A DNA stretch of 64,000 nt, from positions 1-64,000 of the forward strand of contig NZ_ANIE01000009.1 in NCBI RefSeq assembly GCF_000708045.1, given 5' to 3'. The position numbers and the translations under genes were made by a program. Of this stretch, positions 36,657-46,049 are shown piece after piece. Origin of the DNA: Marinobacter nitratireducens. GTDB lineage: Bacteria > Pseudomonadota > Gammaproteobacteria > Pseudomonadales > Oleiphilaceae. Within the stretch, counting starts at the first letter, position 1; each line of letters starts with the position of its first letter. The notes below the pieces were generated by a model, which made no database searches, had not been told where the DNA came from, and worked only from the letters and a program-made list of their open reading frames with translations.

Positions 36657-38048
36657 TTGGCAGATAACTCGGTCGAGGGGCTGAAAGCCCGTTATGGCGA
36701 GCGCTGGCGTTGGCTGGCGGTGATAACGGTCATGCTGGGTACCATGGCCACGGTACTCAGTGCGACGGTAGTCAATGTGGCACTGCACGACATCATGGTG
36801 GAGTTCGGTATTCGTCAGGGCCAGGTGCACTGGCTCGCAACCGGATTTATCGCCGCCATGACCACCACAATGCTCGCCTCCAGCTGGTTGCTGGATCATT
36901 TTGGTGTCCGCAAAACCCTGGCTGGTGCCATGCTGGTCTTTACCGCTATTTCGGTTGCCGGCGGCTTTGCCGTCACCCCGGAGCAGTTGATTGCCGCCCG
37001 GGTTGGTCAGGGTGCCATGGCGGGTCTGATGCAGCCCATGGGGATGTATCTGGTGTTCCGGATTTTCCCCCGGGAGCGACGCGGTCAGGCCATGGGTATC
37101 TATGGCATGGGCGTGATTCTCGCCCCGGCGCTCGGACCCGTATTGGGTGGTTTTATCGTTGACCAGCTGGACTGGCGCTACGTGATGTTTGCGCCCGCTC
37201 CCGTGACGCTGGTCGGTGTCTTCATGGCGTTGCGCTATCTGCCGCTGCCGCCCTCCCGCCCCGAGCCCTATCCTTTTGATCTGATCGGGCTGGTCCTGCT
37301 CGGCGCCGCGCTGGGATTGTCTCTGGATACGCTGAACCGGTTGCAGGATCTTGCCGGGCAGGAACCCCGGGTACTCGGTGGTGGATTAGCCGCCCTGATG
37401 CTGGTGGTGGGGTTCGTCATCCGTGAACGTCGAGCCCGACATCCTCTGGTTAACCTGTCGCTGCTGGCCATTCCCACATTTCTCTATGCCAATCTGGGCG
37501 CTGTTGCCCTGGGGTTGGCGCTGTACGGCTCGACCTACCTGGTGCCCCTGTTTGTTCAGACCGCCCTGGGTTTCAGCGCGACCGAGGCCGGTCTGTTGAT
37601 GCTGCCGGCCGGGATTGTGCTTGGCATGACGTTTCCTCTCGCCGGCCGGTTGGCAGACCGGAAGAGTTCACGGGGCCTGGTGGTGGGCGGTATGGTCCTG
37701 TTTGCCGCGTCGGCGGTGCTGTTTGCGCTTTCGGAACTGACACTGGCGTTTGGCTGGTTGGCGCTCTGGACCATACTGGGCCGAATCGGTATCGGGTTCA
37801 TGTTACCGGCACTGTCCACGGGCGCGTTGAACCCTCTGGCGCCAGAGCAGCTGGGGGCAGGTTCCAGTACCATTAATTTCACACGCCAGCTCGGAGGCGC
37901 CTTTGGTGTGAATATTGTCGCCCTGACTATTGAGTTCGGCGATCACAGTGGTGGCCTGCCAACGTTGGATGCTTTCCATTCGGCCTGGTGGCTGGTTGCG
38001 GTTTTTGTCGCTGTCGCGGTGCTCCCGGTCTGGAGAATGCGGGCCTGA
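36657..38048 (+). CDS. MFS drug efflux transporter, EmrB/QacA (DHA2) family
   Basis: Efflux permease of 463 aa with about 14 predicted helices. Signature regions are MATVLSATVVNVALHDIM (helix 1, motif D1 of DHA2 pumps), the LDHFGVRKTL loop and GMGVILAPALGPVLGGFI (motif C of antiporters). The likely start is TTG at 36657, six bases after the MarR stop. Translation is probably coupled, since no strong ribosome site is present. No membrane-fusion partner lies nearby. The substrate is unknown. Confidence 0.88.
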   Translation: MADNSVEGLKARYGERWRWLAVITVMLGTMATVLSATVVNVALHDIMVEFGIRQGQVHWLATGFIAAMTTTMLASSWLLDHFGVRKTLAGAMLVFTAISVAGGFAVTPEQLIAARVGQGAMAGLMQPMGMYLVFRIFPRERRGQAMGIYGMGVILAPALGPVLGGFIVDQLDWRYVMFAPAPVTLVGVFMALRYLPLPPSRPEPYPFDLIGLVLLGAALGLSLDTLNRLQDLAGQEPRVLGGGLAALMLVVGFVIRERRARHPLVNLSLLAIPTFLYANLGAVALGLALYGSTYLVPLFVQTALGFSATEAGLLMLPAGIVLGMTFPLAGRLADRKSSRGLVVGGMVLFAASAVLFALSELTLAFGWLALWTILGRIGIGFMLPALSTGALNPLAPEQLGAGSSTINFTRQLGGAFGVNIVALTIEFGDHSGGLPTLDAFHSAWWLVAVFVAVAVLPVWRMRA

Positions 38049-38099
38049 CACCCGGGGTGGTGCTTGCCCCAACGTCGGGAATTGGCTAGTATTCGGATT

Positions 38100-38284
38100 C
38101 CTTCAGGGGAGTAGCCTCCGCGGTGGTTCAGCGAATCCACCACGGACGGTAGTCAACATACTTGGGGTCAATCTCCATGGCTATCGTGTTCCGGACGACG
38201 CATCGTCGGAATTGGCAAGACCTGAGGCAGGGTCACCTCCATTGGGCGGAAGGTGCGCTGCCTCTCGTCTGTTACTGTCCGCCC
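38100..38284 (+). promoter_or_regulatory. yybP-ykoY manganese riboswitch
   Basis: The leader of the GDT1-family gene carries the conserved yybP-ykoY blocks in order: GGGGAGTAG (38106-38114), AGTCAACATAC (38151-38161) and GGCAAGACCT (38214-38223). These form the Mn2+-binding L1/L3 loops. Downstream, GGGCGGA (38244-38250) can pair with TCCGCCC (38278-38284), immediately before the GGAG ribosome site (38286-38289). Control at translation initiation is therefore likely. Confidence 0.92.
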
Positions 38285-38295
38285 TGGAGCTTTTC

Positions 38296-38865
38296 ATGGA
38301 CGCATTTCTCGCTTCTACCCTCGCCGTAGCCATTGCCGAGATCGGTGATAAAACCCAGCTGTTGTCGCTGTTTCTGATTGCACGCTACGCCAAGCGCACG
38401 CCGATTATCCTTGGCATATTGATCGCCACCGTCTTGAATCATGCCCTTTCGGCCTGGCTGGGCGCCTGGGTTGCCTCATTCATTCCCGAAGCCTGGTTGC
38501 CGTGGATTCTGGCCGTGAGCTTTATCGCGATCGCGCTTTGGTTGCTGGTTCCCGATAAAGACGACAGTGAAGATTCCAAGTTTCTCGGCATGGGAGCCTT
38601 CATGGCAACCACGATCATGTTCTTCCTGGCGGAAATCGGAGATAAAACCCAGGTGGCGACCGTGGTGCTGGCGGCGAGATATCCGGAGACGGTCTGGGTT
38701 ATCCTTGGGACCACGGTGGGGATGTTGATTGCGAACGTACCGGTTATCATGGCGGGACGCTGGTTGATGGAACGGTTGCCCCTGGCAACGGCACGGATTG
38801 GTGCCAGCATTCTGTTTATTGTCCTGGCGGTGGTCACCCTGTGGACAACATTTATGAACTCCTGA
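38296..38865 (+). CDS. GDT1/TMEM165 family manganese exporter
   Basis: Inner-membrane cation exporter (UPF0016/TMEM165 family, 189 aa) with six helices in two repeats. Each repeat carries the hallmark ExGDKT: AEIGDKTQLLSL near residue 14 and AEIGDKTQVATV near 115. The Mn2+-sensing riboswitch in its leader makes manganese export the likely role. The ATG at 38296 is supported by GGAG six bases upstream. Confidence 0.93.
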   Translation: MDAFLASTLAVAIAEIGDKTQLLSLFLIARYAKRTPIILGILIATVLNHALSAWLGAWVASFIPEAWLPWILAVSFIAIALWLLVPDKDDSEDSKFLGMGAFMATTIMFFLAEIGDKTQVATVVLAARYPETVWVILGTTVGMLIANVPVIMAGRWLMERLPLATARIGASILFIVLAVVTLWTTFMNS

Positions 38866-38915
38866 ACAGCGGGACTGTCTGTAGCAGCAGAACTATGAGA
38901 TACGCGGAAAATTCT

Positions 38916-39968
38916 ATGACGTTCAGACTTTTGTGGGTACTGGCCCTGTCGGTTTTTCTGGGGAGCGCGGGCAGTGCAGCGGCTTCCGAACCGGAACAGG
39001 GTGAGGGCTCTGAGGCCGAATCCGCGGCGAAGCCTGATCGCTCGCCCAGGGTGCCGACCTTTGCCATCCGGGGAGATCTGGCGGGTGAACTGGCGGCAAT
39101 GACCACGCGGTATGAGGATACCTTTGCTGCCATTGGCAACCGCATTGCCATGGGTTACCTGGAGTTGGTCAAAGCCAACCCCGGCGTTGATCCCTGGCTG
39201 CCCGGCGAGGGCACCACGATTACCCTGCCGAGACAATATTTGATGCCCGATGCCCGGCGCGAAGGGATTGTCATCAACCTGGCGGAGTACCGTCTCTACT
39301 ACTTCACCGAACAGGGTGTGCAGGTCTATCCGGTGGGCGTGGGGACAGAGGAAAATCCGTCACCGCTGACCGATGCCAAGGTGACTATGCCGCTGGAATC
39401 TCCCGCCTGGTATCCCCCGGCAAGCATTCGCGCGGAATACGAGCGTTCCGGTGACTTTCTTCCCAAGATGATCCCACCAGGGCCTGAGAATCCGTTGGGA
39501 ACACATGCGCTGCTGCTGAGCGAGAAGGGATATCTGATTCATGGCACCAACAAGAAGTTCGGCGTTGGTATGGCGGTCAGCCATGGCTGTTTCCGGATGT
39601 ACAACGAGGACATTTCCCGCTTCGTCTATCAGGTTCCCAAGGGGACGCCGGTTCAGGTGGTGCGGGACCCGGTCAAGATCGGGCTATCCGGTGGCGAAGT
39701 CTGGCTTGAAGTACATCGGCCGGACGACGATTACCCACCTGAGGATCGCGAAACGCTTTGGCGCCAGGTTCTCGCGGAAGTGGAAGCGTTCCGTACCCGG
39801 CACCCGGACGTTGAGGTTCAGCGTCAGGCGATCGAACTGGCGGTCGACCAGGCGGATGGCATTCCCACCATGGTGGGCGAACAACTGACCCGTCTGGCCA
39901 CTGATCAATCAGGCAGCGATAAGGCCCCGAAAGGAAAGGCGGAGCCTGAGCAGAAACTGTACTTTTAA
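38916..39968 (+). CDS. L,D-transpeptidase (ErfK/YbiS type)
   Basis: Periplasmic YkuD-domain enzyme (350 aa) that forms 3-3 peptidoglycan crosslinks or attaches lipoprotein to the wall. The signal peptide (MTFRLLWVLALSVFLGSAG) is followed by a LysM-like region (about 55-105) and the catalytic domain (about 115-245) with HGTNKKFG and the nucleophile Cys in SHGCFRMYNED. A charged tail (about 275-350) is less conserved. The start at 38916 has GGAAA six bases upstream. An OprI-like lipoprotein, a natural substrate type, is encoded 3 kb away. Confidence 0.9.
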   Translation: MTFRLLWVLALSVFLGSAGSAAASEPEQGEGSEAESAAKPDRSPRVPTFAIRGDLAGELAAMTTRYEDTFAAIGNRIAMGYLELVKANPGVDPWLPGEGTTITLPRQYLMPDARREGIVINLAEYRLYYFTEQGVQVYPVGVGTEENPSPLTDAKVTMPLESPAWYPPASIRAEYERSGDFLPKMIPPGPENPLGTHALLLSEKGYLIHGTNKKFGVGMAVSHGCFRMYNEDISRFVYQVPKGTPVQVVRDPVKIGLSGGEVWLEVHRPDDDYPPEDRETLWRQVLAEVEAFRTRHPDVEVQRQAIELAVDQADGIPTMVGEQLTRLATDQSGSDKAPKGKAEPEQKLYF

Positions 39969-40015
39969 GCCGCGATGGCAACCGTTTTGACCACCGTACA
40001 GTACAAGGAGAATCC

Positions 40016-40768
40016 ATGAGTCGCACCATTCTGATTACCGGCGCCAGTTCCGGCCTTGGCGAAGGCATGGCCAGGGAGTTTGCGGCACGGGGCGATAACC
40101 TCGCCCTGTGTGCACGGCGGACCGATCGGCTGGAGAGTCTCAGGGATGACCTGCTTGCCAGGCACCCGGATATCACCATCAGCCTCCGGGCACTGGATGT
40201 TGATAATCATGACCAGGTGTTCGACGTATTCCGGGAGTTCCAGGAGGAGTTCGGCACGATTGACCGGATCGTCGTCAATGCCGGTATCGGTAAGGGGCAG
40301 CCGCTCGGCACCGGTAAGTTCCGGGCCAATCGCCAGACCGCCGAAACCAATTTTGTGTCCGCCCTCGCCCAGATGGAGGCGGCCATGGAAATTTTCCGTA
40401 CACAGAACCATGGCCATCTGGTGACCGTATCCTCTGTTACTGCTGTTCGGGGTATGCCGGGTAATGTGACCACCTACGCTGCGACCAAGGTTGGCCTCGC
40501 TGCGCTGTCCGAAGGGTTGCGGGTTGAGCTGGCAAAGGCGAAATCGCCCATTAGGGTGACTACACTGTATCCAGGGTACATTCGAACGGAAATCAACGAG
40601 AAGGTGAAAAACACCCCGTTCATTGTCGATGCCCGGACCGGCTGTAAAGCCATGGTCAAGGCTATCGAGTCCGGTAAGCAGGAGTGCTTTGTTCCCTCCT
40701 GGCCATGGACACCGATTGGTTTTGTCATGCGTCGGTTGCCGGTATCGATTCTGGCGAGGATTTTCTGA
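40016..40768 (+). CDS. SDR-family oxidoreductase
   Basis: Short-chain dehydrogenase/reductase of 250 aa. The nucleotide-binding motif TGASSGLG is at residues 8-15. The catalytic Ser is in TVSSVTAVRG, with Tyr and Lys in TYAATKVG. CARRTD after strand 2 suggests NADP preference. The C-terminal extension (WPWTPIGFVMRRLPVSILARIF) resembles that of YdfG-like or fatty-acyl reductase SDRs. The substrate is unknown. Confidence 0.82.
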   Translation: MSRTILITGASSGLGEGMAREFAARGDNLALCARRTDRLESLRDDLLARHPDITISLRALDVDNHDQVFDVFREFQEEFGTIDRIVVNAGIGKGQPLGTGKFRANRQTAETNFVSALAQMEAAMEIFRTQNHGHLVTVSSVTAVRGMPGNVTTYAATKVGLAALSEGLRVELAKAKSPIRVTTLYPGYIRTEINEKVKNTPFIVDARTGCKAMVKAIESGKQECFVPSWPWTPIGFVMRRLPVSILARIF

Positions 40769-40795
40769 CCACCTGAACAGATCCGGGGAGGCAGT

Positions 40796-42256
40796 ATGTC
40801 GTTGCTCCATCCCATGAGATCACCCCGGCCGGGTCGCCTCCTGGGCTGGGCTTCCATTCTATTCTTGGGGCTCTCACTGTCCCTCCTCTCTCTTGTGGGC
40901 ATGGTTTCCGCCCAGTCTTCCTCGCCCGGAAGGGCTCTGGTTCTCTCCGTACAGGGCCCGATCGGCCCGGCTACTATGGATTACATCAGCCGGGGTATCG
41001 CACGGGCGGAATCCGGTGATGCGGACCTGGTGATCCTGGAGATGGACACCCCGGGCGGGTTGATGGACTCCATGCGGACCATCATCAAGACCATTCTCGC
41101 CTCCGAGGTTCCGGTGGCAACCTATGTCTCCCCGTCGGGTGCCCGAGCCGCCAGCGCCGGTACCTACATTCTTTACGGCAGTCATATCGCGGCCATGGCG
41201 CCGGCCACAAACCTCGGGTCGGCCACGCCGGTTCAGATGGGCGGGCTGCCCGGTAGTGAGTCACCCGGTGACCCGGAGTCCGATGGTGACTCCGGGTCGG
41301 ATGGGGCGGTCGACGAAGACGGCAAACGCCGGGGCAGTACCCCGATGGAGCGCAAGATACTGGAGGACGCGGTCAGCTACATCCGTGGCCTTGCCCAGCG
41401 TCACGACCGTAATGCTGACTGGGCAGAAAAGGCCGTGAGGGAAGCGGTGAATCTGGGGGCGGATGAAGCCCTGGCCCGCAATGTGATTGATGTTGTTGCG
41501 CCGAGTATCCGGGACCTGTTGCAACAGATTGATGGACGAACGGTGCAGATGGCCAGCGGGACGGTGACCCTGAGAACAGCGGATCTCGACATCGCGCGAG
41601 CCCAGCCGGACTGGCGCACCAAACTGCTATCGGTCATCACCGACCCGAATGTTGCCTACTTCCTGATGATCATCGGTTTTTACGGAATCATTTTCGAGCT
41701 CGCCAACCCCGGAGCCATCGTGCCCGGCGTTATCGGTGCCATCAGTCTTATTCTGGCCCTGTTTGCGTTTCAGGTGCTGTCGGTCAATTACGCCGGCCTT
41801 GCACTCATCCTGCTGGGCCTGGCGTTTATAGTCGGGGAGGCATTTGTACCCAGCTTCGGCATGCTTGGGGTGGGCGGCATTGTCGCATTCGTGGCGGGTT
41901 CGGTGATCCTGATGGATGGCAGCCATCGAAATATCTCCCTGCCAACCATCGGAGGCACCGCCATTGTGGCAGCCGGCTTTATTCTCTGGACCGTGACCCG
42001 GTTTATCGGCTTGCGGCGAAGACACCCGGTCAGTGGCAGCGAACAGCTGGTTCATGAACACGGTGTCGCGCTCGATAGTTTTACGCCGGAGTCTGATCAC
42101 TATCGTGGCCATGTGCGGGTCAGCGGTGAGCGCTGGAATGCCAAGAGCCGCGAGCCTGTTAGCAACGGTGATCCGGTGCGGGTGACCGCGATCGAGGGAT
42201 TGTTGGTGACTGTAGAAAAAACGGGTGGCTCATCGGTGTCGAACGATGACCACTAA
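40796..42256 (+). CDS. NfeD-family membrane serine protease (long form)
   Basis: Protein of 486 aa with a signal/anchor helix (about 15-38), a ClpP-class protease domain (about 45-235) with the nucleophile Ser in [12 protein letters not shown] and a Lys in the following helix, four to five transmembrane helices (about 280-400) and a C-terminal OB-fold NfeD domain (about 415-480). GGGGAGG precedes the ATG. An acidic insert (about 155-180, [20 protein letters not shown]) interrupts the protease domain. It is followed after 20 bp by a slipin gene, its usual partner. Confidence 0.9.
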   Translation: MSLLHPMRSPRPGRLLGWASILFLGLSLSLLSLVGMVSAQSSSPGRALVLSVQGPIGPATMDYISRGIARAESGDADLVILEMDTPGGLMDSMRTIIKTILASEVPVATYVSPSGARAASAGTYILYGSHIAAMAPATNLGSATPVQMGGLPGSESPGDPESDGDSGSDGAVDEDGKRRGSTPMERKILEDAVSYIRGLAQRHDRNADWAEKAVREAVNLGADEALARNVIDVVAPSIRDLLQQIDGRTVQMASGTVTLRTADLDIARAQPDWRTKLLSVITDPNVAYFLMIIGFYGIIFELANPGAIVPGVIGAISLILALFAFQVLSVNYAGLALILLGLAFIVGEAFVPSFGMLGVGGIVAFVAGSVILMDGSHRNISLPTIGGTAIVAAGFILWTVTRFIGLRRRHPVSGSEQLVHEHGVALDSFTPESDHYRGHVRVSGERWNAKSREPVSNGDPVRVTAIEGLLVTVEKTGGSSVSNDDH

Positions 42257-42276
42257 CGGCGAATCAAGGAGGCCCT

Positions 42277-43068
42277 ATGATTGGTAATCTGATTCCGTAT
42301 CTTGCACCGACGGTGGTGCTGCTGCTCATCCTTGGCTCCGCGATAAAGATACTGCCCGAGTACCAACGTGGGGTTGTATTCTTTCTGGGGCGTTTTCAGG
42401 GGGTCAAAGGCCCCGGGCTGATCATTGTGATTCCCGGTATCCAGCAAATTGTCAGGGTCGATCTTCGGGTTATTGCTCTTGATGTGCCGAGCCAGGATGT
42501 CATTTCGAAAGACAACGTGACCGTGAGAGTCAACGCCGTCCTGTATTACCGCGTGGTTGACCCGGAACGGGCGATAATCCGGGTGGAGGATTTCAATTCC
42601 GCCACCAGTCAGCTGGCTCAGACCACGCTTCGGTCGGTGCTGGGCAAGCATGATCTGGACGAAATGCTGTCAGAGCGTGACAAGCTTAACTCGGATATTC
42701 AGGAGATTATTGACGCCCAAACGGAGGAGTGGGGTATCAAGGTGGCGAATGTGGAGATCAAGCATGTGGATCTCAACGAGTCGATGATCCGTGCCATTGC
42801 CCGTCAGGCAGAGGCGGAACGCGAACGTCGTGCGAAGGTTATCCACGCCGAGGGGGAACTGCAGGCCTCGCAGAAACTCGTAGAGGCTGCCGAGGTCATG
42901 TCGACCAACTCCGGTGCCATGCAGCTGCGTTACCTTCAGACGCTGTCGGACATGAGCACGTCGAATTCATCGACGATTGTTTTCCCGCTACCTCTGGAAA
43001 TGGTCAAAGGCTTCATGGCTGGTGCCGGCGAAAAGCCTGGCTCGGACAGGAAAACGCCCGCTGACTGA
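42277..43068 (+). CDS. slipin/stomatin-like SPFH protein
   Basis: Membrane-anchored SPFH-domain protein (263 aa). One N-terminal transmembrane helix (about 5-25) is followed by the band-7 domain ([20 protein letters not shown], then [21 protein letters not shown]) and an alanine/glutamate-rich coiled coil (about 175-215). It forms oligomeric membrane microdomain scaffolds and is a known substrate or partner of NfeD proteases, which matches the adjacent gene. AAGGAGG precedes the ATG. Confidence 0.93.
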   Translation: MIGNLIPYLAPTVVLLLILGSAIKILPEYQRGVVFFLGRFQGVKGPGLIIVIPGIQQIVRVDLRVIALDVPSQDVISKDNVTVRVNAVLYYRVVDPERAIIRVEDFNSATSQLAQTTLRSVLGKHDLDEMLSERDKLNSDIQEIIDAQTEEWGIKVANVEIKHVDLNESMIRAIARQAEAERERRAKVIHAEGELQASQKLVEAAEVMSTNSGAMQLRYLQTLSDMSTSNSSTIVFPLPLEMVKGFMAGAGEKPGSDRKTPAD

Positions 43069-43080
43069 TGGTGCGGGCAC

Positions 43081-43107
43081 AAAAAAGGCCGGTTGTACCG
43101 GCCTTTT
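43081..43107. terminator. bidirectional terminator
   Basis: AAAAGGCCGG-TTGTA-CCGGCCTTTT serves both the slipin gene (plus) and the convergent lipoprotein gene (minus). Confidence 0.9.
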
Positions 43108-43129
43108 CAAGCGTCAGCATAAACTGAGC

Positions 43130-43411
43130 TTATTTCATGCTGGAACGCTCGAGCATGCGCTTGGCGCGCTCGTTCGCTTCGTCAGCTGCTTTCTGGGCAG
43201 CCTTGGCAGCGGCCAGAGCTTCTTCAGCAGTCTGCTGGGCAGTACGTGCATCGCTGGCGGCGCTGTTAGCGGTGTTCAGTGCGTTTTCCGCAGTCTGCTC
43301 GGCGGAGCTTGCAGTTGCATTCGCTTCGTCGATGGCAGCCTGATCAGTAGTGGCACAACCTGCAGTCAGTGCAGTAGCCAGTGCAAACCCGGCAATCGTC
43401 AGTTTACGCAT
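43130..43411 (-). CDS. OprI/Lpp-like outer membrane lipoprotein
   Basis: Small alanine-rich lipoprotein (93 aa). The lipobox is LTAGC with Cys19. The mature part is one long heptad-rich helix (AAIDEANATASSAEQTAEN onward) that should form a trimeric coiled coil. The C-terminus (ADEANERAKRMLERSSMK) closely resembles Pseudomonas OprI and ends in Lys, the residue by which Lpp is joined to peptidoglycan. A purine-rich AAGGGGATTTACC site precedes the start. Two L,D-transpeptidase genes lie nearby, one of them directly upstream. Confidence 0.92.
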   Translation of the reverse strand: MRKLTIAGFALATALTAGCATTDQAAIDEANATASSAEQTAENALNTANSAASDARTAQQTAEEALAAAKAAQKAADEANERAKRMLERSSMK

Positions 43412-43608
43412 GGTAAATCCCCTTATTGGTCGTTTTATTTCCTGTGATCCGGAAGTCAGTATAGACGACCTCCTGTCAACATGGCCCGATAGGCAGTGAC
43501 TACCGGAGTCGTTAAACAGTGTAAAACAGTCAGCGATAAAATGTTAACTAAGGATACGTAAAATTTCCTAGCTTATGACAACAACTTAATGCGGCTGTCA
43601 TTAGCTCT

Positions 43609-44163
43609 TCACGGAAGAATTCGGATTGGGGTTCCATCGGCAACCATTTTCCAGATTTCGTCGATTTCCTCGTTGGTCACCGCGATGCAGCCATCGGTCC
43701 AGTCCAGGCCCTGATAGGCAAATGCCATGTCGCCGGCGTTATTGGGCAGACCATGGATCATGATGCTACCGCCGGGGTCCAGGCCCCAGGCGCTGGCCAG
43801 TTCCCGGTCGCGTTTACTGGGGTAGGATATGTGGATGGATTTGTAGAAGTCGCTGCCGGCGTTGCGCCAGTCCAGCGTGTAGTCGCCTTCCGGGGTGCGC
43901 TCGTCACCTTCGTAGAGCTTGTGACCTTCAGGGTTGTCACCGAGGGAAATCCGGTAACTCCGCACCACGCGTTCGCCATTCATCAGGTAAAGGCGGCGCT
44001 CCCCCTTACGCACCAGTACCCGACTGATGAGTGGGGAGTTCTGCTGTAACGACCCGGCGGACGGCATGCTCAGATCTGCCCTGGCCAGTAACTCTTCCGC
44101 GGTACCGGTGGTGGGGAGCAGCAGGGAGAGGGCCAGGAGCCAGCCTGTAACCAGAAAACGCAT
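43609..44163 (-). CDS. L,D-transpeptidase family protein (YafK-like)
   Basis: Secreted YkuD-domain protein (about 184 aa). Signal peptide MRFLVTGWLLALSLLLPTTG, then SRVLVRKGERRLYLMNGE, HGLPNN and the catalytic DWTDGCIAVTN, in which Thr-Asp replaces the Ser-His before Gly-Cys found in classic enzymes. This DWTxGCIA form is typical of the YafK/DpaA subgroup, some of which release rather than attach lipoprotein. An ATG two codons upstream (44169) is a possible start. It lies about 200 bp upstream of the OprI-like gene on the same strand. Confidence 0.88.
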   Translation of the reverse strand: MRFLVTGWLLALSLLLPTTGTAEELLARADLSMPSAGSLQQNSPLISRVLVRKGERRLYLMNGERVVRSYRISLGDNPEGHKLYEGDERTPEGDYTLDWRNAGSDFYKSIHISYPSKRDRELASAWGLDPGGSIMIHGLPNNAGDMAFAYQGLDWTDGCIAVTNEEIDEIWKMVADGTPIRILP

Positions 44164-44279
44164 GTACATAAACCTGATAAGTTACGGATGATTAATCTTC
44201 GTACAGGCAGTTTATAACACAGGCTGTGGGCCATCTGTTAAGGGGTTTTGTTAACTTTTTTGGTTATCTCTTTTCCTGT

Positions 44280-46004
44280 TCAGTTGTTTTGTGAACTGTC
44301 CATCTTGAGGCCGACTTTGGTGACCTGATCGGCATCCGTGGCCCGGGCCACCAGGGTGACCGGACCCAGTATGACGATATCACCCACAACCGGGTGCCCC
44401 TTGGTTCGGCGCGCAAAGCATTCGGCCAGGGACAGCTCCGGTGGCAGATCGTCGAATTCGATGCCGTACACCTGCTCGACATCCCCCAGCAGCGCGTCGC
44501 CATTCAGCACAAAATCCCCGAAGAACGCGCGCTCGGCCAGATACTTTGGTGCATGGCGTCCGCTGAGAGATTTGCCCAGCTCATTCAGAACATTTGGCGT
44601 CGCAAACATGGCTACCATGTCACCGCTGGAGACTTCCAGATCGGCCTTGGGTTGCAGGCACACCCGGTTGCGGAAGACGCCAGCGACGGCGGTGTTTTCA
44701 GGGAAATGCAACTGGCTGAGTTTTCTCGGTGTTTGCCAGTTATCACCCCGCAGAGGAAACAGCATCAGTTCGTGGTCGCCCGCCGCTGGCGCATCCAGGG
44801 GCAGGCGACGATAGGGATCGTCCCCGGCAGGTACTTCCAGCCGCAGCTTGCGGGCCAGAGGCGCCATGGTGGTGCCTTGAACCAGTAACGAAACCAGAAC
44901 AATAAAAAACGCCATGTGGTACACCAGCTGCGCTTCGGGAATCTCGGCCATCACCGGAAAGAGTGCGAGCACAATGGGTACAGCTCCGCGCAATCCGACC
45001 CAACTGATAAAGCCGAGCTCTCGTTTTTTGAAGCCAAATGGCCAAAGGGTGATCAGAATTGTCAGAGGGCGGATGACGAAGATCAGTACCAATGCCAGTA
45101 CCAGGCCGCCTCCGATCAGCGGCTGCAGGTCAGACGGTGTGATCAGCAGGCCGAGAATCAGGAACAGACACAATTGCGCCAGCCAGGCCAGACCGTCGTG
45201 GACCTGGAGGATCATCGGCATCATACGCACCGGACGATTGCCAATGACCACTCCGGTCAGGTAGATGGCGAGGAATCCGGAGCCGCCGAGGGCGTTGGTG
45301 GCGGAGAATATGGAGATTCCGGCAGCGGCGACCAGCAGCGGGTATAACGAGGGCGTCAGGCGGATCCGGTTGGCCAGTTCCACCACAGCAAAGCCGCCGA
45401 GAATGCCGAAAAGACCACCCAGGCCGAACTGTTTGATCAGCATCAGCAGGGCTTCCCAGCCAGCGTCGATGTCGTTGTTGCTGATGAACGTCACCAGGGT
45501 CAGCGTCAGGAAGATGGCCATGGGGTCGTTGCTTCCGGACTCGATTTCCAGCGTGGCGCTAACCCGCTCGTTCAGATGCAGCCCACGGCCCTGGAGCAGA
45601 GAAAAAACAGCCGCGGCGTCGGTGGAGGAAATGATCGCTCCGATCAGCAGGGCTGTAGACCAGTTCAGGTCGAATACCCATCGTGCCACCACTGCTGCGC
45701 CTGCAGCGGTCAGGAATACCCCCAGCGTTGCCAGTACCAGTGCCGGTCTCAGTCCGACGCGGAAGGTTTCTGCCCGGGTGCGCATGCCACCATCCAGCAG
45801 AATGACGCCCAGTGCCAGGTTGGCGACCACGAACGCCAGTTCGAAGTTGTCGAACACGATGCCACCCGGCCCGTCCTCGCCCATTAGCATACCCACGCCG
45901 AGGAAGATCAGAAGGACGGGCATGCCCACCCGGCTGGAAATCGGGCTGAGAACTATGCTGATCACCAGCATCAGGGCGCCAATCAGTGGCAGAATCGGAT
46001 CCAT
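44280..46004 (-). CDS. potassium/proton antiporter (CvrA/NhaP2 type)
   Basis: CPA1-family antiporter of 574 aa. About 12 transmembrane helices occupy residues 1-395, with the ion-site region ALLIGAIISSTDAAAVFSLL and SGSNDPMAIFLTLTLV. A TrkA_C-type (RCK) domain (about 400-490) and a CorC/HlyC-like C-terminal domain (about 490-574) follow. These cytoplasmic domains suggest nucleotide or K+ control. It would expel K+ during downshock or alkaline stress. Confidence 0.9.
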   Translation of the reverse strand: MDPILPLIGALMLVISIVLSPISSRVGMPVLLIFLGVGMLMGEDGPGGIVFDNFELAFVVANLALGVILLDGGMRTRAETFRVGLRPALVLATLGVFLTAAGAAVVARWVFDLNWSTALLIGAIISSTDAAAVFSLLQGRGLHLNERVSATLEIESGSNDPMAIFLTLTLVTFISNNDIDAGWEALLMLIKQFGLGGLFGILGGFAVVELANRIRLTPSLYPLLVAAAGISIFSATNALGGSGFLAIYLTGVVIGNRPVRMMPMILQVHDGLAWLAQLCLFLILGLLITPSDLQPLIGGGLVLALVLIFVIRPLTILITLWPFGFKKRELGFISWVGLRGAVPIVLALFPVMAEIPEAQLVYHMAFFIVLVSLLVQGTTMAPLARKLRLEVPAGDDPYRRLPLDAPAAGDHELMLFPLRGDNWQTPRKLSQLHFPENTAVAGVFRNRVCLQPKADLEVSSGDMVAMFATPNVLNELGKSLSGRHAPKYLAERAFFGDFVLNGDALLGDVEQVYGIEFDDLPPELSLAECFARRTKGHPVVGDIVILGPVTLVARATDADQVTKVGLKMDSSQNN

Positions 46005-46049
46005 TCACACTCCAGAAAGAAAACTTGCCCTGCGGCCGGGACGTTCCCT

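Noticed and set aside
43412..43608. TTGACA and TATACT upstream of the OprI-like gene as a promoter
   Set aside because: Both hexamers are present on the minus strand but only 10 bp apart, which is too close for sigma-70; the true promoter could not be fixed.
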